Of a stretch of 61,862 bases of DNA, positions 54,561 through 61,862 are shown in pieces. A model generated the notes under the pieces. That model worked only from the letters and a program-made list of their open reading frames with translations. It ran no database searches and had not been told where the DNA came from. The stretch comes from a virus, in IMG/VR virus record IMGVR_UViG_3300037502_000606, positions 1-61,862 of that record. One strand, written 5' to 3'. How positions within the stretch are numbered: the stretch's first letter is position 1; the number at the start of each line of letters is the position of its first letter. The position numbers and the translations under genes are program-made.

Positions 54561-55807
54561 GTAAGTCCATTCCCCGATATAACCCAAGTGGTCGAAGCAA
54601 CCTTCACCGCTGATGCCACACCATAAGCTGCAAGCGTCCGTGACCCCGTAGTGCCTGGGCCAGCTAAGTACATAGTGTCCGAGGTAATCGCAATCGTCAC
54701 TGTATTAATCAGGTTCACAAACGTGATTACCGTTCCTATCGGATACACCACACTTGAGTTGGCAGGAATTGTGAATGTCCTAGCATTGTTATCAGAAGCA
54801 GGGTGCAGAATCGTTTTGCCAGCATCAGCAAGCACCAACGTATAAGCCGCTGACTGTGAATTGACCGGCGTATTCCTGAACCCCACCGCATCCGTACCAT
54901 CGACCGTACAGTTGGACAAAGTGCCGGATGTTGGGGTGCCAAGAACAGGAGTTACAAGCGTCGGAGAGGTGGCAAAGACGAGAGCGCCTGAACCTGTCTC
55001 GTCCGTAACAGCCGCTGCTAGGTTTGCAGACGAAGGGGTTCCTAGCCAGGTGGCTACACCTGTACCAAACGACGTTATGCCCGTACCGCCGTTAGCAACC
55101 GGGAGAGTGCCCGTGATAGCCGCCGACTGAGCAAGGTTTACTGCACCAAACGCTACAGTAGTTCCTGATCTACGAAGAACCTGATGATCTGTGCCCGCCG
55201 CAATACTTGCGTTATCTGCTGTAGCGTTACCCGTTACACCCAGTACGGAAAGAGCAGAACCCTGAGCAAGATTAGAGAAGGGGAGATCGCCAGTAACCGC
55301 ATCAGAAGACGCTAGGTTTACCGCACCAAAACTTAAAGACGTACCAGACCTACGAAGAACTTGATTGTCTGTAGCGGCTGCGATACTGGCGTTGTCTGCT
55401 GTTGAATTTCCTGTTACTCCAAGGACTGACAGAGCAGATCCTTGAGCAAGATTAGCGAACCCAAGCCTAGCGGATATGGCTGGAGTAATTGTCGTTCCAT
55501 CAACGTACATAGACCGTTCAGCAGGGTACGTACAAAAGATCTCTTTAGTTCCTGCGCCCCAGTTAACGGCATTGCCAGAGTTTGAGGACTCTAGGATCGT
55601 ATCTCGACTAAGCGTGGTGCCAGACGCTGTATAGGTTCCAATACCAACTTCCCAGTCCGTGCCGTTGGTTACAGCGTAATAGGTCGTGTTGGCGTTTCCT
55701 ATTACAGAAAATGATTGGTATCCACCAACTGCACCGGCCAGTGTATAGGCCCCCGTGCTAGTCGTGGTCGTAGTTTCTTTAACTCTGTCTTTGAGAACTA
55801 ATGCCAT
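54557..55807 (-). CDS. tail fibre protein with internal duplication
   Basis: The 416-residue protein starts MALVLKDRVKETTTTTSTGA, a fibre opening common to phages, has two near-identical segments around NLAQGSALSVLGVTGN and NQVLRRSGT (about residues 121-185 and 187-250), then PVANGGTGITSFGTG, a frequent fibre joint. The C-terminal half is Ser/Thr/Val-rich. Predicted beta-helical trimer. It lies 10 bases from the repeat protein at 55818. Confidence 0.75.
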   Translation of the reverse strand: MALVLKDRVKETTTTTSTGAYTLAGAVGGYQSFSVIGNANTTYYAVTNGTDWEVGIGTYTASGTTLSRDTILESSNSGNAVNWGAGTKEIFCTYPAERSMYVDGTTITPAISARLGFANLAQGSALSVLGVTGNSTADNASIAAATDNQVLRRSGTSLSFGAVNLASSDAVTGDLPFSNLAQGSALSVLGVTGNATADNASIAAGTDHQVLRRSGTTVAFGAVNLAQSAAITGTLPVANGGTGITSFGTGVATWLGTPSSANLAAAVTDETGSGALVFATSPTLVTPVLGTPTSGTLSNCTVDGTDAVGFRNTPVNSQSAAYTLVLADAGKTILHPASDNNARTFTIPANSSVVYPIGTVITFVNLINTVTIAITSDTMYLAGPGTTGSRTLAAYGVASAVKVASTTWVISGNGLT

Positions 55808-55817
55808 AATCTATCCT

Positions 55818-56786
55818 CTATGCGGCAATCGGTATCCAATTAGGATCTTGCGTGTCGTTTATTACAACCCAATTTGGACTCTGCCGTTTGGGAGCAAAAG
55901 TCACGATAACTAAATTTGCGGTTCCTGGTGTGACAACAGAACTTTGGAAAACATCAGGAGCACTTGTTGCTATAGACAAAGCCCCCGAGCCTGGTGAAGA
56001 AATACTTCCTACTGCGGTTGATGGCGCAGCTCCAGCAAGACTTAATGCTGCCCCGGCGGGTGTCGTAACAACAGACTGACCAACGTCTGGCAATTGCCCT
56101 TGAAAAGATACCGCTCCAGCAGGGACAAATATAGAAACGTTTGTTTCTGGTGCCTGCGAACCAATATTTACAAAACCAGTACCAGGTACAGTAATCTGTC
56201 CAGCCACCACTACGCTTGGCGCCGAACCTACTATTACAGTGCCGCCTGATGGCGCTATGATTGTTTCTCTAATGATAAATGGAACTTGGCCATCTATCAC
56301 CAACGAACCTACATTTGGAGTAACTACTACTCCAGACACTACGCTTGGTGCATATCCTTGTAGTGAAATTGATCCAGATGCGGTCTCAACAAACCCACCC
56401 TCAACAACCAGCGGAACATTTCCTTGTAACGCTAGAGACCCAACTGGAACAGGAATAACAAACGTGCGCTCTAAAGTTGGAGCATATCCTTGAAGACTTA
56501 AAAGCGCAGTTGTTGGAGCTATCTGACCTTCGCCAGTTATGGTTGGCACAAACCCAGCAAAATTTAATGCCCCCGTATTGGGAGTTATTGCTGTTGCTAA
56601 AAAGAGTTCTGGTGCAGCGCCAACTATTGTTAGCTGTCCAACACCTGGAGTGATAAAAGAATCTACCCTTACCGCAGGAGCTAACCCCGCAGCGACAACG
56701 GCCCCTGTAGCCGGTGTGACTACATACTCGAATATCCCCTCTTCAGATGCAAAAGGGGCACCCGAAAATGGGGCCTGAGCAAACAT
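55818..56786 (-). CDS. 22-residue-repeat solenoid virion protein
   Basis: Apart from a short start and the end, the 322-residue protein is built from about twelve 22-residue units ending xxP and centred on xPxxGxLxLxG (for example ITPGVGQLTIVGAAP, VIPVPVGSLALQGNVP). Each probably forms two strands in a regular beta solenoid. It ends NWVVINDTQDPNWIPIAA, a motif seen at ends of fibre-region proteins. A long slender fibre or tail-tip protein is likely; the exact role is unknown. Confidence 0.72.
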   Translation of the reverse strand: MFAQAPFSGAPFASEEGIFEYVVTPATGAVVAAGLAPAVRVDSFITPGVGQLTIVGAAPELFLATAITPNTGALNFAGFVPTITGEGQIAPTTALLSLQGYAPTLERTFVIPVPVGSLALQGNVPLVVEGGFVETASGSISLQGYAPSVVSGVVVTPNVGSLVIDGQVPFIIRETIIAPSGGTVIVGSAPSVVVAGQITVPGTGFVNIGSQAPETNVSIFVPAGAVSFQGQLPDVGQSVVTTPAGAALSLAGAAPSTAVGSISSPGSGALSIATSAPDVFQSSVVTPGTANLVIVTFAPKRQSPNWVVINDTQDPNWIPIAA

Positions 56787-56802
56787 CTTGCCCCCTTACT
56801 GT

Positions 56803-57270
56803 TTAGGTAAGGGTGAAGACGCCAGTTGCAGCAGGCAGTACCGTAAGAGTATTGGGCGACGTAACAGTAAACTGTGCACTCGATAGCTGGCAGAAGCAGA
56901 CCAGCTTACGGGCAGAAGCTACCGCAGCCGAAGCACCATACGTGATTACCGCGTACCGAATGTTTGTCAGAGATGCGCCTGAAGCCGTGAAGGTCAAGCC
57001 CACTGTGGAGTAGGTGAACTTCATCTGCTTAGCAGAAGCGCCGGTGGTCCACTGGCCCGTAGCGGGAACCAGGGCTTTACCACCACTCACGTATCCGCCG
57101 GTCGCAGAAATCTGAGCAGTCAAAGAAGCAAACGTGCTCAGGGTAAAAGTCGAAGCATTACTAGAAGTACGGAACAATGCCATTTTGAAGTTACCAGCAC
57201 CGAGTTCAATCGTCCCGTTGCCGATGTAGCGTTTGGCAGTGTTATACAGTTGCCATGCGGTTGCAGCCAT
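56803..57270 (-). CDS. small structural protein
   Basis: The 155-residue protein reads MAATAWQLYNTAKRYIGNGT, then IELGAGNFKMALFRTSSNAS, as in phage structural proteins found beside tail adaptors. The C-terminus is beta-rich. The 58138 gene has a related theme (LYEGIHNLLTDTLKMALYTA), so the two may be distant paralogues. Position suggests a virion surface protein. Confidence 0.7.
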   Translation of the reverse strand: MAATAWQLYNTAKRYIGNGTIELGAGNFKMALFRTSSNASTFTLSTFASLTAQISATGGYVSGGKALVPATGQWTTGASAKQMKFTYSTVGLTFTASGASLTNIRYAVITYGASAAVASARKLVCFCQLSSAQFTVTSPNTLTVLPAATGVFTLT

Positions 57271-57271
57271 T

Positions 57272-58138
57272 TTAAATCTCCTCTAAGTCTGCGCGAGAAG
57301 CGCCAGTTTCCAAAATTTGACGGAGTAACCCGCCGTAGATTTCCAGCTCCATTACGTCACCCATACAGGCAATCAAGTCAATAAACTCTTTGGCCTGAGA
57401 AACCATCCACGGATTACAGTGAAAAACTTTGCCGCCGACACGCACAGGAATGACCATCTGGTCATCGTTTTCTTGCTGCTCGTAAGCATGGTGCGCCCCA
57501 TCCTCCAAACAAGAATCACACCCGAAGATGTGAAAACGCTTGAATCCCAACATTCTAAACAAAGGCAGCGCCCGCAACAAGACAGTAGATCCACCTGGAA
57601 CCGGATACCAATTGGCGTATTCCGTGGCCAGTAGATCGCTTATCTCTTCCGCGCTGGTATGCCAAATGTACGTCCTGTCTTTTGGCAAGTTATCAAAGAC
57701 CGATGGGTCACATTGTGACGCTATAAAGTATTTGCAGTCCGAGACAACGTTCTGCACAAACCGAACATTAAACGGCCTGGCATCGACCATAACCATGGCA
57801 GATGGCATGACCCCAGCATCAATACAGTATTGGTAAGCATTGTTTAGCGTAATCAGCTTCACGCCATTGCGGCGCAGCATCTTAATTTCGTGGATGTATT
57901 CTTTGAGGGACGGCCCACCCCCAACAATCATCGCGTCTACCTCGTTGGTAGGGTGAGGGGCAATCTGCTGAAAGCCCCGCTTGATGTTGGTTGAGACGTT
58001 GTTTTTCAGTAGATCCAGGTCAATGTTCAGCGAACCGCACATCTCAAAATCCTCTGCCGGCATCCAAGTCTCATGCTCAGTAGGCGGGATCTGGGATACC
58101 ACGACAGTAGGCGGCTCAGAGAAGAAAGAAGCGAACAT
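57272..58138 (-). CDS. DUF115/MptE-like protein
   Basis: The 288-residue protein resembles the DUF115/MptE-like group (6-hydroxymethylpterin pyrophosphokinase-like Rossmann fold, also in motility-associated glycosylation factors): DAMIVGGGPSLKEYIHEIKM (about 67-86), LNNAYQYCIDAGVMPSAMVM, and PGGSTVLLRALPLFRMLGFK (about 177-196). Bacterial relatives act in sugar transfer to flagellin or in cofactor synthesis. In a phage tail cluster it may modify a surface sugar; function is inferred. Confidence 0.72.
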   Translation of the reverse strand: MFASFFSEPPTVVVSQIPPTEHETWMPAEDFEMCGSLNIDLDLLKNNVSTNIKRGFQQIAPHPTNEVDAMIVGGGPSLKEYIHEIKMLRRNGVKLITLNNAYQYCIDAGVMPSAMVMVDARPFNVRFVQNVVSDCKYFIASQCDPSVFDNLPKDRTYIWHTSAEEISDLLATEYANWYPVPGGSTVLLRALPLFRMLGFKRFHIFGCDSCLEDGAHHAYEQQENDDQMVIPVRVGGKVFHCNPWMVSQAKEFIDLIACMGDVMELEIYGGLLRQILETGASRADLEEI

Positions 58139-58554
58139 TAGGTTGACCTTATCAGGGCGGTTGTGGCCGTGTTGGCAGGCATAGTTACTGTAAAAGTACC
58201 GTTGGCTACGATCTTGTCGGAACCAAAATTGATGACCGCAATTGAGCGGTTTGCCTTACTAGCGTTGTAGAGCAAAGCCCCACGGGTAGTAAACGAGGCG
58301 CCAGGCCACTGGACATTGTCAAAATTGACGTATGCAGTAGTCCCAGACGATTGCACTGTAACATTTGTTACAGTAACGCCCCCGGCTGTATACCCGGTTC
58401 CAGATACCTCTTGGTCTGTCGTGTAGACGGTTGTGGCAGCGTTTAGATCTGCGTTGGCCGTATACAGAGCCATCTTCAAAGTATCCGTCAAAAGGTTGTG
58501 GATTCCTTCGTAGAGTTCCTCTTTGAAAGAGGTTGTCTGCGTCTGAACGATCAT
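58138..58554 (-). CDS. small structural protein
   Basis: The 138-residue protein contains EGIHNLLTDTLKMALYTANA, then a beta-rich VTNVTVQSSGTTAYVNFDNV. It shares its general plan with the 56803 protein. The gene contains a perfect 20-base palindrome of the operator family (58355-58374). It overlaps neighbours by one to four bases. Confidence 0.7.
   Translation of the reverse strand: MIVQTQTTSFKEELYEGIHNLLTDTLKMALYTANADLNAATTVYTTDQEVSGTGYTAGGVTVTNVTVQSSGTTAYVNFDNVQWPGASFTTRGALLYNASKANRSIAVINFGSDKIVANGTFTVTMPANTATTALIRST
58355..58374. promoter_or_regulatory. operator-like palindrome inside a late gene
   Basis: ACTGTAACA-TT-TGTTACAGT matches the intergenic operators exactly in both arms, yet lies within coding sequence for VTNVTVQS. 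It may be an intragenic operator or roadblock, or a chance product of Val/Thr codons; the exact match in both nine-base arms favours function. Confidence 0.45.
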
Positions 58555-59207
58555 TTAATTGGAACCCTAATCTGCCCGTTTCTGTAGGCGTCAGACCTGT
58601 TCTTGCCTTCGCTGAGCTGTTTGAGCACATCCATGGCTTCACCGTAACGAGCCGTATAGTTGGCTATTGTATCTGGATCGCTCTTCATGAACGCCGCAGC
58701 TTCTAGCAAAGCCCCGTACAGAAGGACAGAGTCAAAGTTATCCCCTAGCCAGGACGTTCCAGCCGTCACAATCGACTCGGGATAATAGAAGTAGTGCAGC
58801 TCCATCGTGTAGTTAGCATCCGGCGTAGGCCCGAGAATGAACGTATTCTCATCCCATAACCCGTAGTACAGAGGCTTGCCTGATGTCGTTGGGTACGGAT
58901 ACGCCTGGCGGATGAAGTTCACATCCTTGTCCAGGAGATACTCGTACTCTCCCGTGACCGGATCAATCACGGCCAAGGAAAAGGTTGCCAACCAATCTAC
59001 AGGGGCGGTCAGATACTGGTTTCCAGACGACACCGTACCGGTCGAGTTCTTCCGCAGGGCAAGAATCTGGATGGAATTGTAGATCCGCTGCTCAGCCTCT
59101 TTGACAAACGTGGCTATCTGGGATGCAGAAGTAAAACTCCCCACAGTCTCTGGGAAATCATTTTCTGCGTAGCCCTTAATTGCAGCGGTCAGTTCCGTAT
59201 AGTTCAC
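58551..59207 (-). CDS. tail adaptor (gp11-like)
   Basis: The 218-residue protein starts NYTELTAAIKGYAENDFPET and has FVKEAEQRIYNSIQILALRK (about 33-52), LTAPVDWLATFSLAVID and a helical C-terminus. This matches T7 gp11-type adaptor proteins that join head and tail in short-tailed phages. It lies downstream of the other connector gene (60136). Good overlap with its neighbours supports the start. Confidence 0.8.
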   Translation of the reverse strand: MNYTELTAAIKGYAENDFPETVGSFTSASQIATFVKEAEQRIYNSIQILALRKNSTGTVSSGNQYLTAPVDWLATFSLAVIDPVTGEYEYLLDKDVNFIRQAYPYPTTSGKPLYYGLWDENTFILGPTPDANYTMELHYFYYPESIVTAGTSWLGDNFDSVLLYGALLEAAAFMKSDPDTIANYTARYGEAMDVLKQLSEGKNRSDAYRNGQIRVPIK

Positions 59208-59494
59208 GCCATCGGCCCCCGAGCCATTACACCTTTAGTAGCTGCGCCAGTCCCACGGATTTTGATCCCGTCGGTCTTTACATAGTCACGGCCAGGATCA
59301 CCAAAGCTCACACGCCCAGCCGGGGTGTTGCAGGTGAAATCTTTGGCAGCGAGAGTGTTGGGATCTGGAGGGCGACTGACAGCCTTCATAGCCTCTTTGG
59401 GGCCAATGTCTTTGCCGGTCATCGTATGGGGAGGAGCATAAAGAGCGCCGTCTCCGACCTCTTTGCCCATCACCTTTTTGCTGTATTTAGCCAT
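59204..59494 (-). CDS. small protein with TDGIKIRGTGAATKG tail
   Basis: The 96-residue protein begins MAKYSKKVMGKEVGDGALYA and ends KIRGTGAATKGVMARGPMA, a C-terminal sequence frequent in small phage proteins near adaptor genes. It is basic and of unknown function. It belongs with the other lysine-rich proteins around the join. Confidence 0.75.
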   Translation of the reverse strand: MAKYSKKVMGKEVGDGALYAPPHTMTGKDIGPKEAMKAVSRPPDPNTLAAKDFTCNTPAGRVSFGDPGRDYVKTDGIKIRGTGAATKGVMARGPMA

Positions 59495-59496
59495 GA

Positions 59497-59694
59497 TTAG
59501 ATCCCCGTAGCACGTACTTTACGAACCGGCGAGCGCTGATTCATCACCTTAGCCATTCCACGGCCATACTTCTTCATGTCCATAGAGGTGGGGCCACCAG
59601 CCTTCATTTTCTTGGCCTTGTGCATGGTTGCCTCATGGCCCTTAACGGCCTTCATGGCTTCCCGCTTTGCAACGCCGCGCATTTGTTTCATCAT
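59497..59694 (-). CDS. small Lys/Met-rich basic protein
   Basis: The 65-residue protein has about a third basic residues and many methionines (GHEATMHKAKKMKAGGPTSM), like the 804 protein. It has no motif beyond composition. A DNA- or protein-binding virion component is possible. Confidence 0.68.
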   Translation of the reverse strand: MMKQMRGVAKREAMKAVKGHEATMHKAKKMKAGGPTSMDMKKYGRGMAKVMNQRSPVRKVRATGI

Positions 59695-59703
59695 TTTAAA
59701 CTC

Positions 59704-60132
59704 CTAGGATATTGAGATTGATACAGTTCCTACGGCTGTTGTAGCCACTAAATCGTTTGGCGTCAACCCCGCATCTTCAGCGCTGGCCCCGCCTATTGGG
59801 TACCATCCCCATTGGAACACTCTACTGCCTTCTGCCGGAAAACCAAAGCCCAGCGGCGCCGTGCTATTGGTCGTAAGCTCCTGCAATCCTGTCGTTCCAG
59901 ACTGCCTATAACTGACGTCTGGGCGCGGCTCTCTAACGGCTTGTGGATCGTTAACCGGGTACATGCCAAGCTGCAACTGGGGCTGATCAGGGTCCCAACA
60001 GGCCCGGCACACTTTGATCTTAAATGGCCTGGTCTTAACCGTCTGGATACGTAACTCTTTGAGCATGAACCGCTGGTCGCAGCGATCACACTCCGCGATT
60101 GCAAACTTACCAGAGGCGAACCTGTTAGACAT
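59704..60132 (-). CDS. zinc-ribbon structural protein
   Basis: The 142-residue protein has a zinc ribbon near the N-terminus: AECDRCDQRF (about 13-22) and VCRACWDPDQPQLQLGMYPV (about 41-60). It continues with a beta-rich C-terminus. The CxxC...CxxCW pattern followed by DPDQPQLQLG is common in phages at this position. Probably a connector or tail accessory protein. Confidence 0.75.
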   Translation of the reverse strand: MSNRFASGKFAIAECDRCDQRFMLKELRIQTVKTRPFKIKVCRACWDPDQPQLQLGMYPVNDPQAVREPRPDVSYRQSGTTGLQELTTNSTAPLGFGFPAEGSRVFQWGWYPIGGASAEDAGLTPNDLVATTAVGTVSISIS

Positions 60133-60135
60133 GGC

Positions 60136-61068
60136 TTACCCGTAATAGAACATGTTCCTGGGGACGATACGCAATGGTGCTGTATCTCTGTCCTCAGCCG
60201 ATGCCAAAGTCCACTGCTCTTCGTAGTCCATCTTCAGCATCTGAATCCTGGTGGGGTCTATGCCTGGCAGCTTCATGCCTAAGTAGTAAGACAAGCCGGC
60301 CACCATGCACGGAATAAGACGGAAAGGAATGTCCTGTACCGTCGTTCCATTACCTGCATCCTGCATCCTACGAAGTCTCCAGTAGACAAACGTGTACTGG
60401 TCTCCCGGTGGGTTTGGCGTCGGCCATATGTTCACGCACGGAATGTTTTGGACCGTGATAACAGGGGTGCCAATAACGTTGTGACCTACTGCCGTGGTGC
60501 CATTCTGTCCACGGGCGCAGTTGATTAGCGAGTTACCGGATATGTTCGGGTAGCTGATCGTCTCGTTGTTGATCTTAATGAATCCTGCCGCAGCCAGGCC
60601 CGTAGTCGTTGAAAGGGGAATGGTCGTATCCGTGGCCGTAATGTCCTGGGCCAGAAGGATCGTCGTAGGATTGTCGTTCCCAGACTGCCGGTTGAACCAA
60701 TACTGAATCGGCCTGCCCTGGGTTAGTTTATTGGGTATCGAGGAGTACGTTGGTTCCGCGATGTTGCTGATGTTGATGTCGATCTGGTTCAGTGTTCCAG
60801 GATTCTGCCGGATGACCGTATCGAGGATCTGAATGGTATCTACGGGGATTGGATAGATTGCCTGGCCTGTAACCAGCGGGAAAGATCCCTGCTCCATCGT
60901 CCAAAGGTTGATGCCTCTATTGGCCCACTCGATGGTCAACAGGTTCAGAGAGCGCCTTGCCGTCCGTAAGTCATACCCTGAACGCAGCTCACCACCGACG
61001 CGCTCAAACGCCTCTTCAATCAGATTAGAGAGGTCTAGGTTAAATGCTACGGTGCCGGACGTTGGCAT
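60136..61068 (-). CDS. head-tail connector/tail accessory protein
   Basis: The 310-residue protein starts NLDLSNLIEEAFERVGGELR with SLNLLTIEWANRGINLWTME (about 46-65), recognisable as a P22 gp4/T7-like connector found in uncultured podoviruses. A small inserted domain (about 139-200, TDTTIPLSTTTGLAAAGFIK, CARGQNGTTAVG) interrupts it. The C-terminal half has VYWRLRRMQDAGNG and ends DTAPLRIVPRNMFYYG. It probably seals the portal. Confidence 0.8.
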   Translation of the reverse strand: MPTSGTVAFNLDLSNLIEEAFERVGGELRSGYDLRTARRSLNLLTIEWANRGINLWTMEQGSFPLVTGQAIYPIPVDTIQILDTVIRQNPGTLNQIDINISNIAEPTYSSIPNKLTQGRPIQYWFNRQSGNDNPTTILLAQDITATDTTIPLSTTTGLAAAGFIKINNETISYPNISGNSLINCARGQNGTTAVGHNVIGTPVITVQNIPCVNIWPTPNPPGDQYTFVYWRLRRMQDAGNGTTVQDIPFRLIPCMVAGLSYYLGMKLPGIDPTRIQMLKMDYEEQWTLASAEDRDTAPLRIVPRNMFYYG

Positions 61069-61069
61069 A

Positions 61070-61342
61070 TTACTTTCCTAGCTTTTTCAATGTCTGGGCT
61101 AAACGTGCTCGTTGACCCATCTTTCCAGGCTTTTTGGCAGCGGCAGCAAGTTTCCCAGCAGGACTCTTTTCACCTTTTTTGACGCCAAGAGACGAGCGAA
61201 GGGCGCCAGGTTTCTTGATGGCATCTTTGATCCAACCACCAGACTTGGCTATGACCGTTTTGCCCTTGGCCTTCTTGATCTGGTCAATCGGGTCTTTGCT
61301 CATCTGGTCTTCTTTGGCTGGACTAGGAGTAACCGTTTTCAT
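61070..61342 (-). CDS. small Lys-rich basic protein
   Basis: The 90-residue protein is about one third Lys/Arg (DAIKKPGALRSSLGVKKGEK). Its ATGA overlaps the stop of 61339, which favours this start over an internal ATG 13 codons later. Similar to histone-like tails; possibly packaged with DNA. Function unknown. Confidence 0.7.
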   Translation of the reverse strand: MKTVTPSPAKEDQMSKDPIDQIKKAKGKTVIAKSGGWIKDAIKKPGALRSSLGVKKGEKSPAGKLAAAAKKPGKMGQRARLAQTLKKLGK

Positions 61343-61578
61343 CTGAACCTCGCTGTCTTTGCTGCAATTGACTTTGGTTGTTTAACGAATTGCTTTCCAC
61401 CAGCTTTACCAGCTCTTTTCGCTCTAGTCGTCGCTGCATACTCAGCTGGAGATAGTGCGTTGATCGCCTTCTCTGGGAGATAGCGTTCGCCAGTAACGGA
61501 AGACGGTTTGCCACTTTTAGTTCTCCACTTCTGGGTTCCCCAGTCTTTTAAGCTCTGCTGTGGCTTCTTTAGCGGCAT
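61339..61578 (-). CDS. DUF5872-like basic protein
   Basis: The 79-residue protein reads QSLKDWGTQKWRTKSGKPSS, then TGERYLPEKAINALSPAEYA and ends PKSIAAKTARFR. I recognise this as a very widespread phage/algal virus-associated family (DUF5872-like). Function unknown, likely nucleic-acid associated because it is so basic. Overlaps the next gene by 62 bases in another frame. Confidence 0.8.
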   Translation of the reverse strand: MPLKKPQQSLKDWGTQKWRTKSGKPSSVTGERYLPEKAINALSPAEYAATTRAKRAGKAGGKQFVKQPKSIAAKTARFR

Positions 61579-61681
61579 TTGACTCTACCTGTTTCCGTTG
61601 TCTGTAAACCTGTGCCGCGATGAGTAGCCATTGAAAAACGTTGCCGTCTCTCTTTGGGTCATACACCGGGGCCTTGATCAC
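61517..61681 (-). CDS. small helical protein, GTG start
   Basis: The GTG at 61681 overlaps the preceding stop (GTGA). The 54-residue product begins MIKAPVYDPKRDGNVFQWLL and continues as one long charged helix. It overlaps the 61339 gene by 62 bases in a different frame. Because 77 of its bases are repeated exactly at the left end, next to the endonuclease insertion, the frame's start is preserved in both alleles. Confidence 0.65.
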   Translation of the reverse strand: MIKAPVYDPKRDGNVFQWLLIAAQVYRQRKQVESNAAKEATAELKRLGNPEVEN

Positions 61682-61862
61682 TTATAACCGCCGCCTTTGG
61701 CTTTGTACTTCTTGGCTAAGAGTTGGGCTTTTCTGGCTGACCATTGGCCCGCAGCAGTCCCTTGAGTCGCGGAACCTTTAATTTGCTCAAAGAGCTGCTT
61801 ACGCATTGAAGGCTTCGTATAAACGCCTGCTTCATTGACGCGAGACTTAACCTTCCCACCGT
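61605..61862. repeat. terminal redundancy, right copy (empty allele)
   Basis: This is the same locus as 1-703 without the 445-bp endonuclease insertion. Flanking identity is complete on both sides except for about 48 bases directly beside the insertion point. It is the empty homing site. Confidence 0.9.
61678..61862 (-). CDS. uninterrupted allele of the small basic protein, partial
   Basis: The window edge removes its start. The visible part reads QWSARKAQLLAKKYKAKGGG then YK and stop, versus KSQLLAKKYKAAGGGYRS in the interrupted copy at 516-803. It shows the original 3' end of the gene, which the endonuclease's own last codons (GGYK) reproduce. Confidence 0.8.
   Translation of the reverse strand, partial: GGKVKSRVNEAGVYTKPSMRKQLFEQIKGSATQGTAAGQWSARKAQLLAKKYKAKGGGYK

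Noticed and set aside
61605-61862. A true short direct terminal repeat like that of T7
   Set aside because: The two copies differ by a 445-base insertion and flank changes, so they are alleles of one locus rather than a packaged repeat.

Overview
This window is the essentially complete genome of a tailed, podovirus-like bacteriophage, assembled from end to end around the circle. The last 258 bases repeat the first ones, and the left copy carries a 445-bp insertion that the right copy lacks. The genome is therefore about 61.2 kb (empty allele) or 61.6 kb (occupied allele). The T7/P22-like tail genes, the P22-type portal and the many small basic virion proteins resemble families common in uncultured freshwater phages of Proteobacteria, so a proteobacterial (possibly betaproteobacterial) host is likely; this is inferred from family resemblance only. 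I see no integrase, lysogeny repressor, tRNA, CRISPR array, RNA polymerase or DNA polymerase. That suggests a lytic phage that relies on host polymerases.

Layout. Late genes run leftward (minus strand) from 13456 to 1 and, across the join, from 61862 to 31774. The head module (13456 to 2576) holds the small terminase, a winged-helix protein, large terminase, portal, a GroES-like co-chaperonin, scaffold, major capsid and decoration-type proteins. Around the join (2573-1 and 61862-59204) lies a run of tiny lysine-rich proteins with shared C-terminal motifs, into which a T4 endonuclease VII-like homing nuclease has inserted. The tail module (61068-44196) contains the head-tail adaptors, a DUF115/MptE-like enzyme, fibre and solenoid proteins, a 2-oxoglutarate oxygenase, an S74-type self-cleaving fibre, a lysis cassette (M15 peptidase and two membrane proteins), a large tail protein and a pentapeptide-repeat protein. 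The ejection module (44186-31774) ends in a 2690-residue polyvalent protein with ParB-like, two HExxH and LPD38-type domains.

The early region also runs leftward, 31193 to 17954: RecB-like nuclease, ERF annealing protein, SSB-like protein, DNA-binding proteins, a methyltransferase, a secreted Rap1a/Tai-like protein, an array of small genes sharing a C-terminal tag that also encodes the next gene's ribosome site, two more HNH nucleases, a ParB-like regulator, an SF2 helicase and a Toprim primase-like protein. A RuvC-like resolvase (31334) and a block of 16 small genes (13643-18015) are the only rightward genes. Together these suggest recombination-assisted replication with host polymerase.

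Regulation. A near-perfect palindrome, ACTGTAACA-(1-3 nt)-TGTTACAGT, recurs in three intergenic promoter regions (12541-12649, 22085-22263, 31283-31307) and once inside a late gene (58355). It looks like the operator of one phage regulator, perhaps the ParB-like protein or the winged-helix protein at 12299. A 736-base gene-free stretch (22063-22799) holds two of these operator regions, a strong leftward terminator and a candidate pseudoknotted small RNA.
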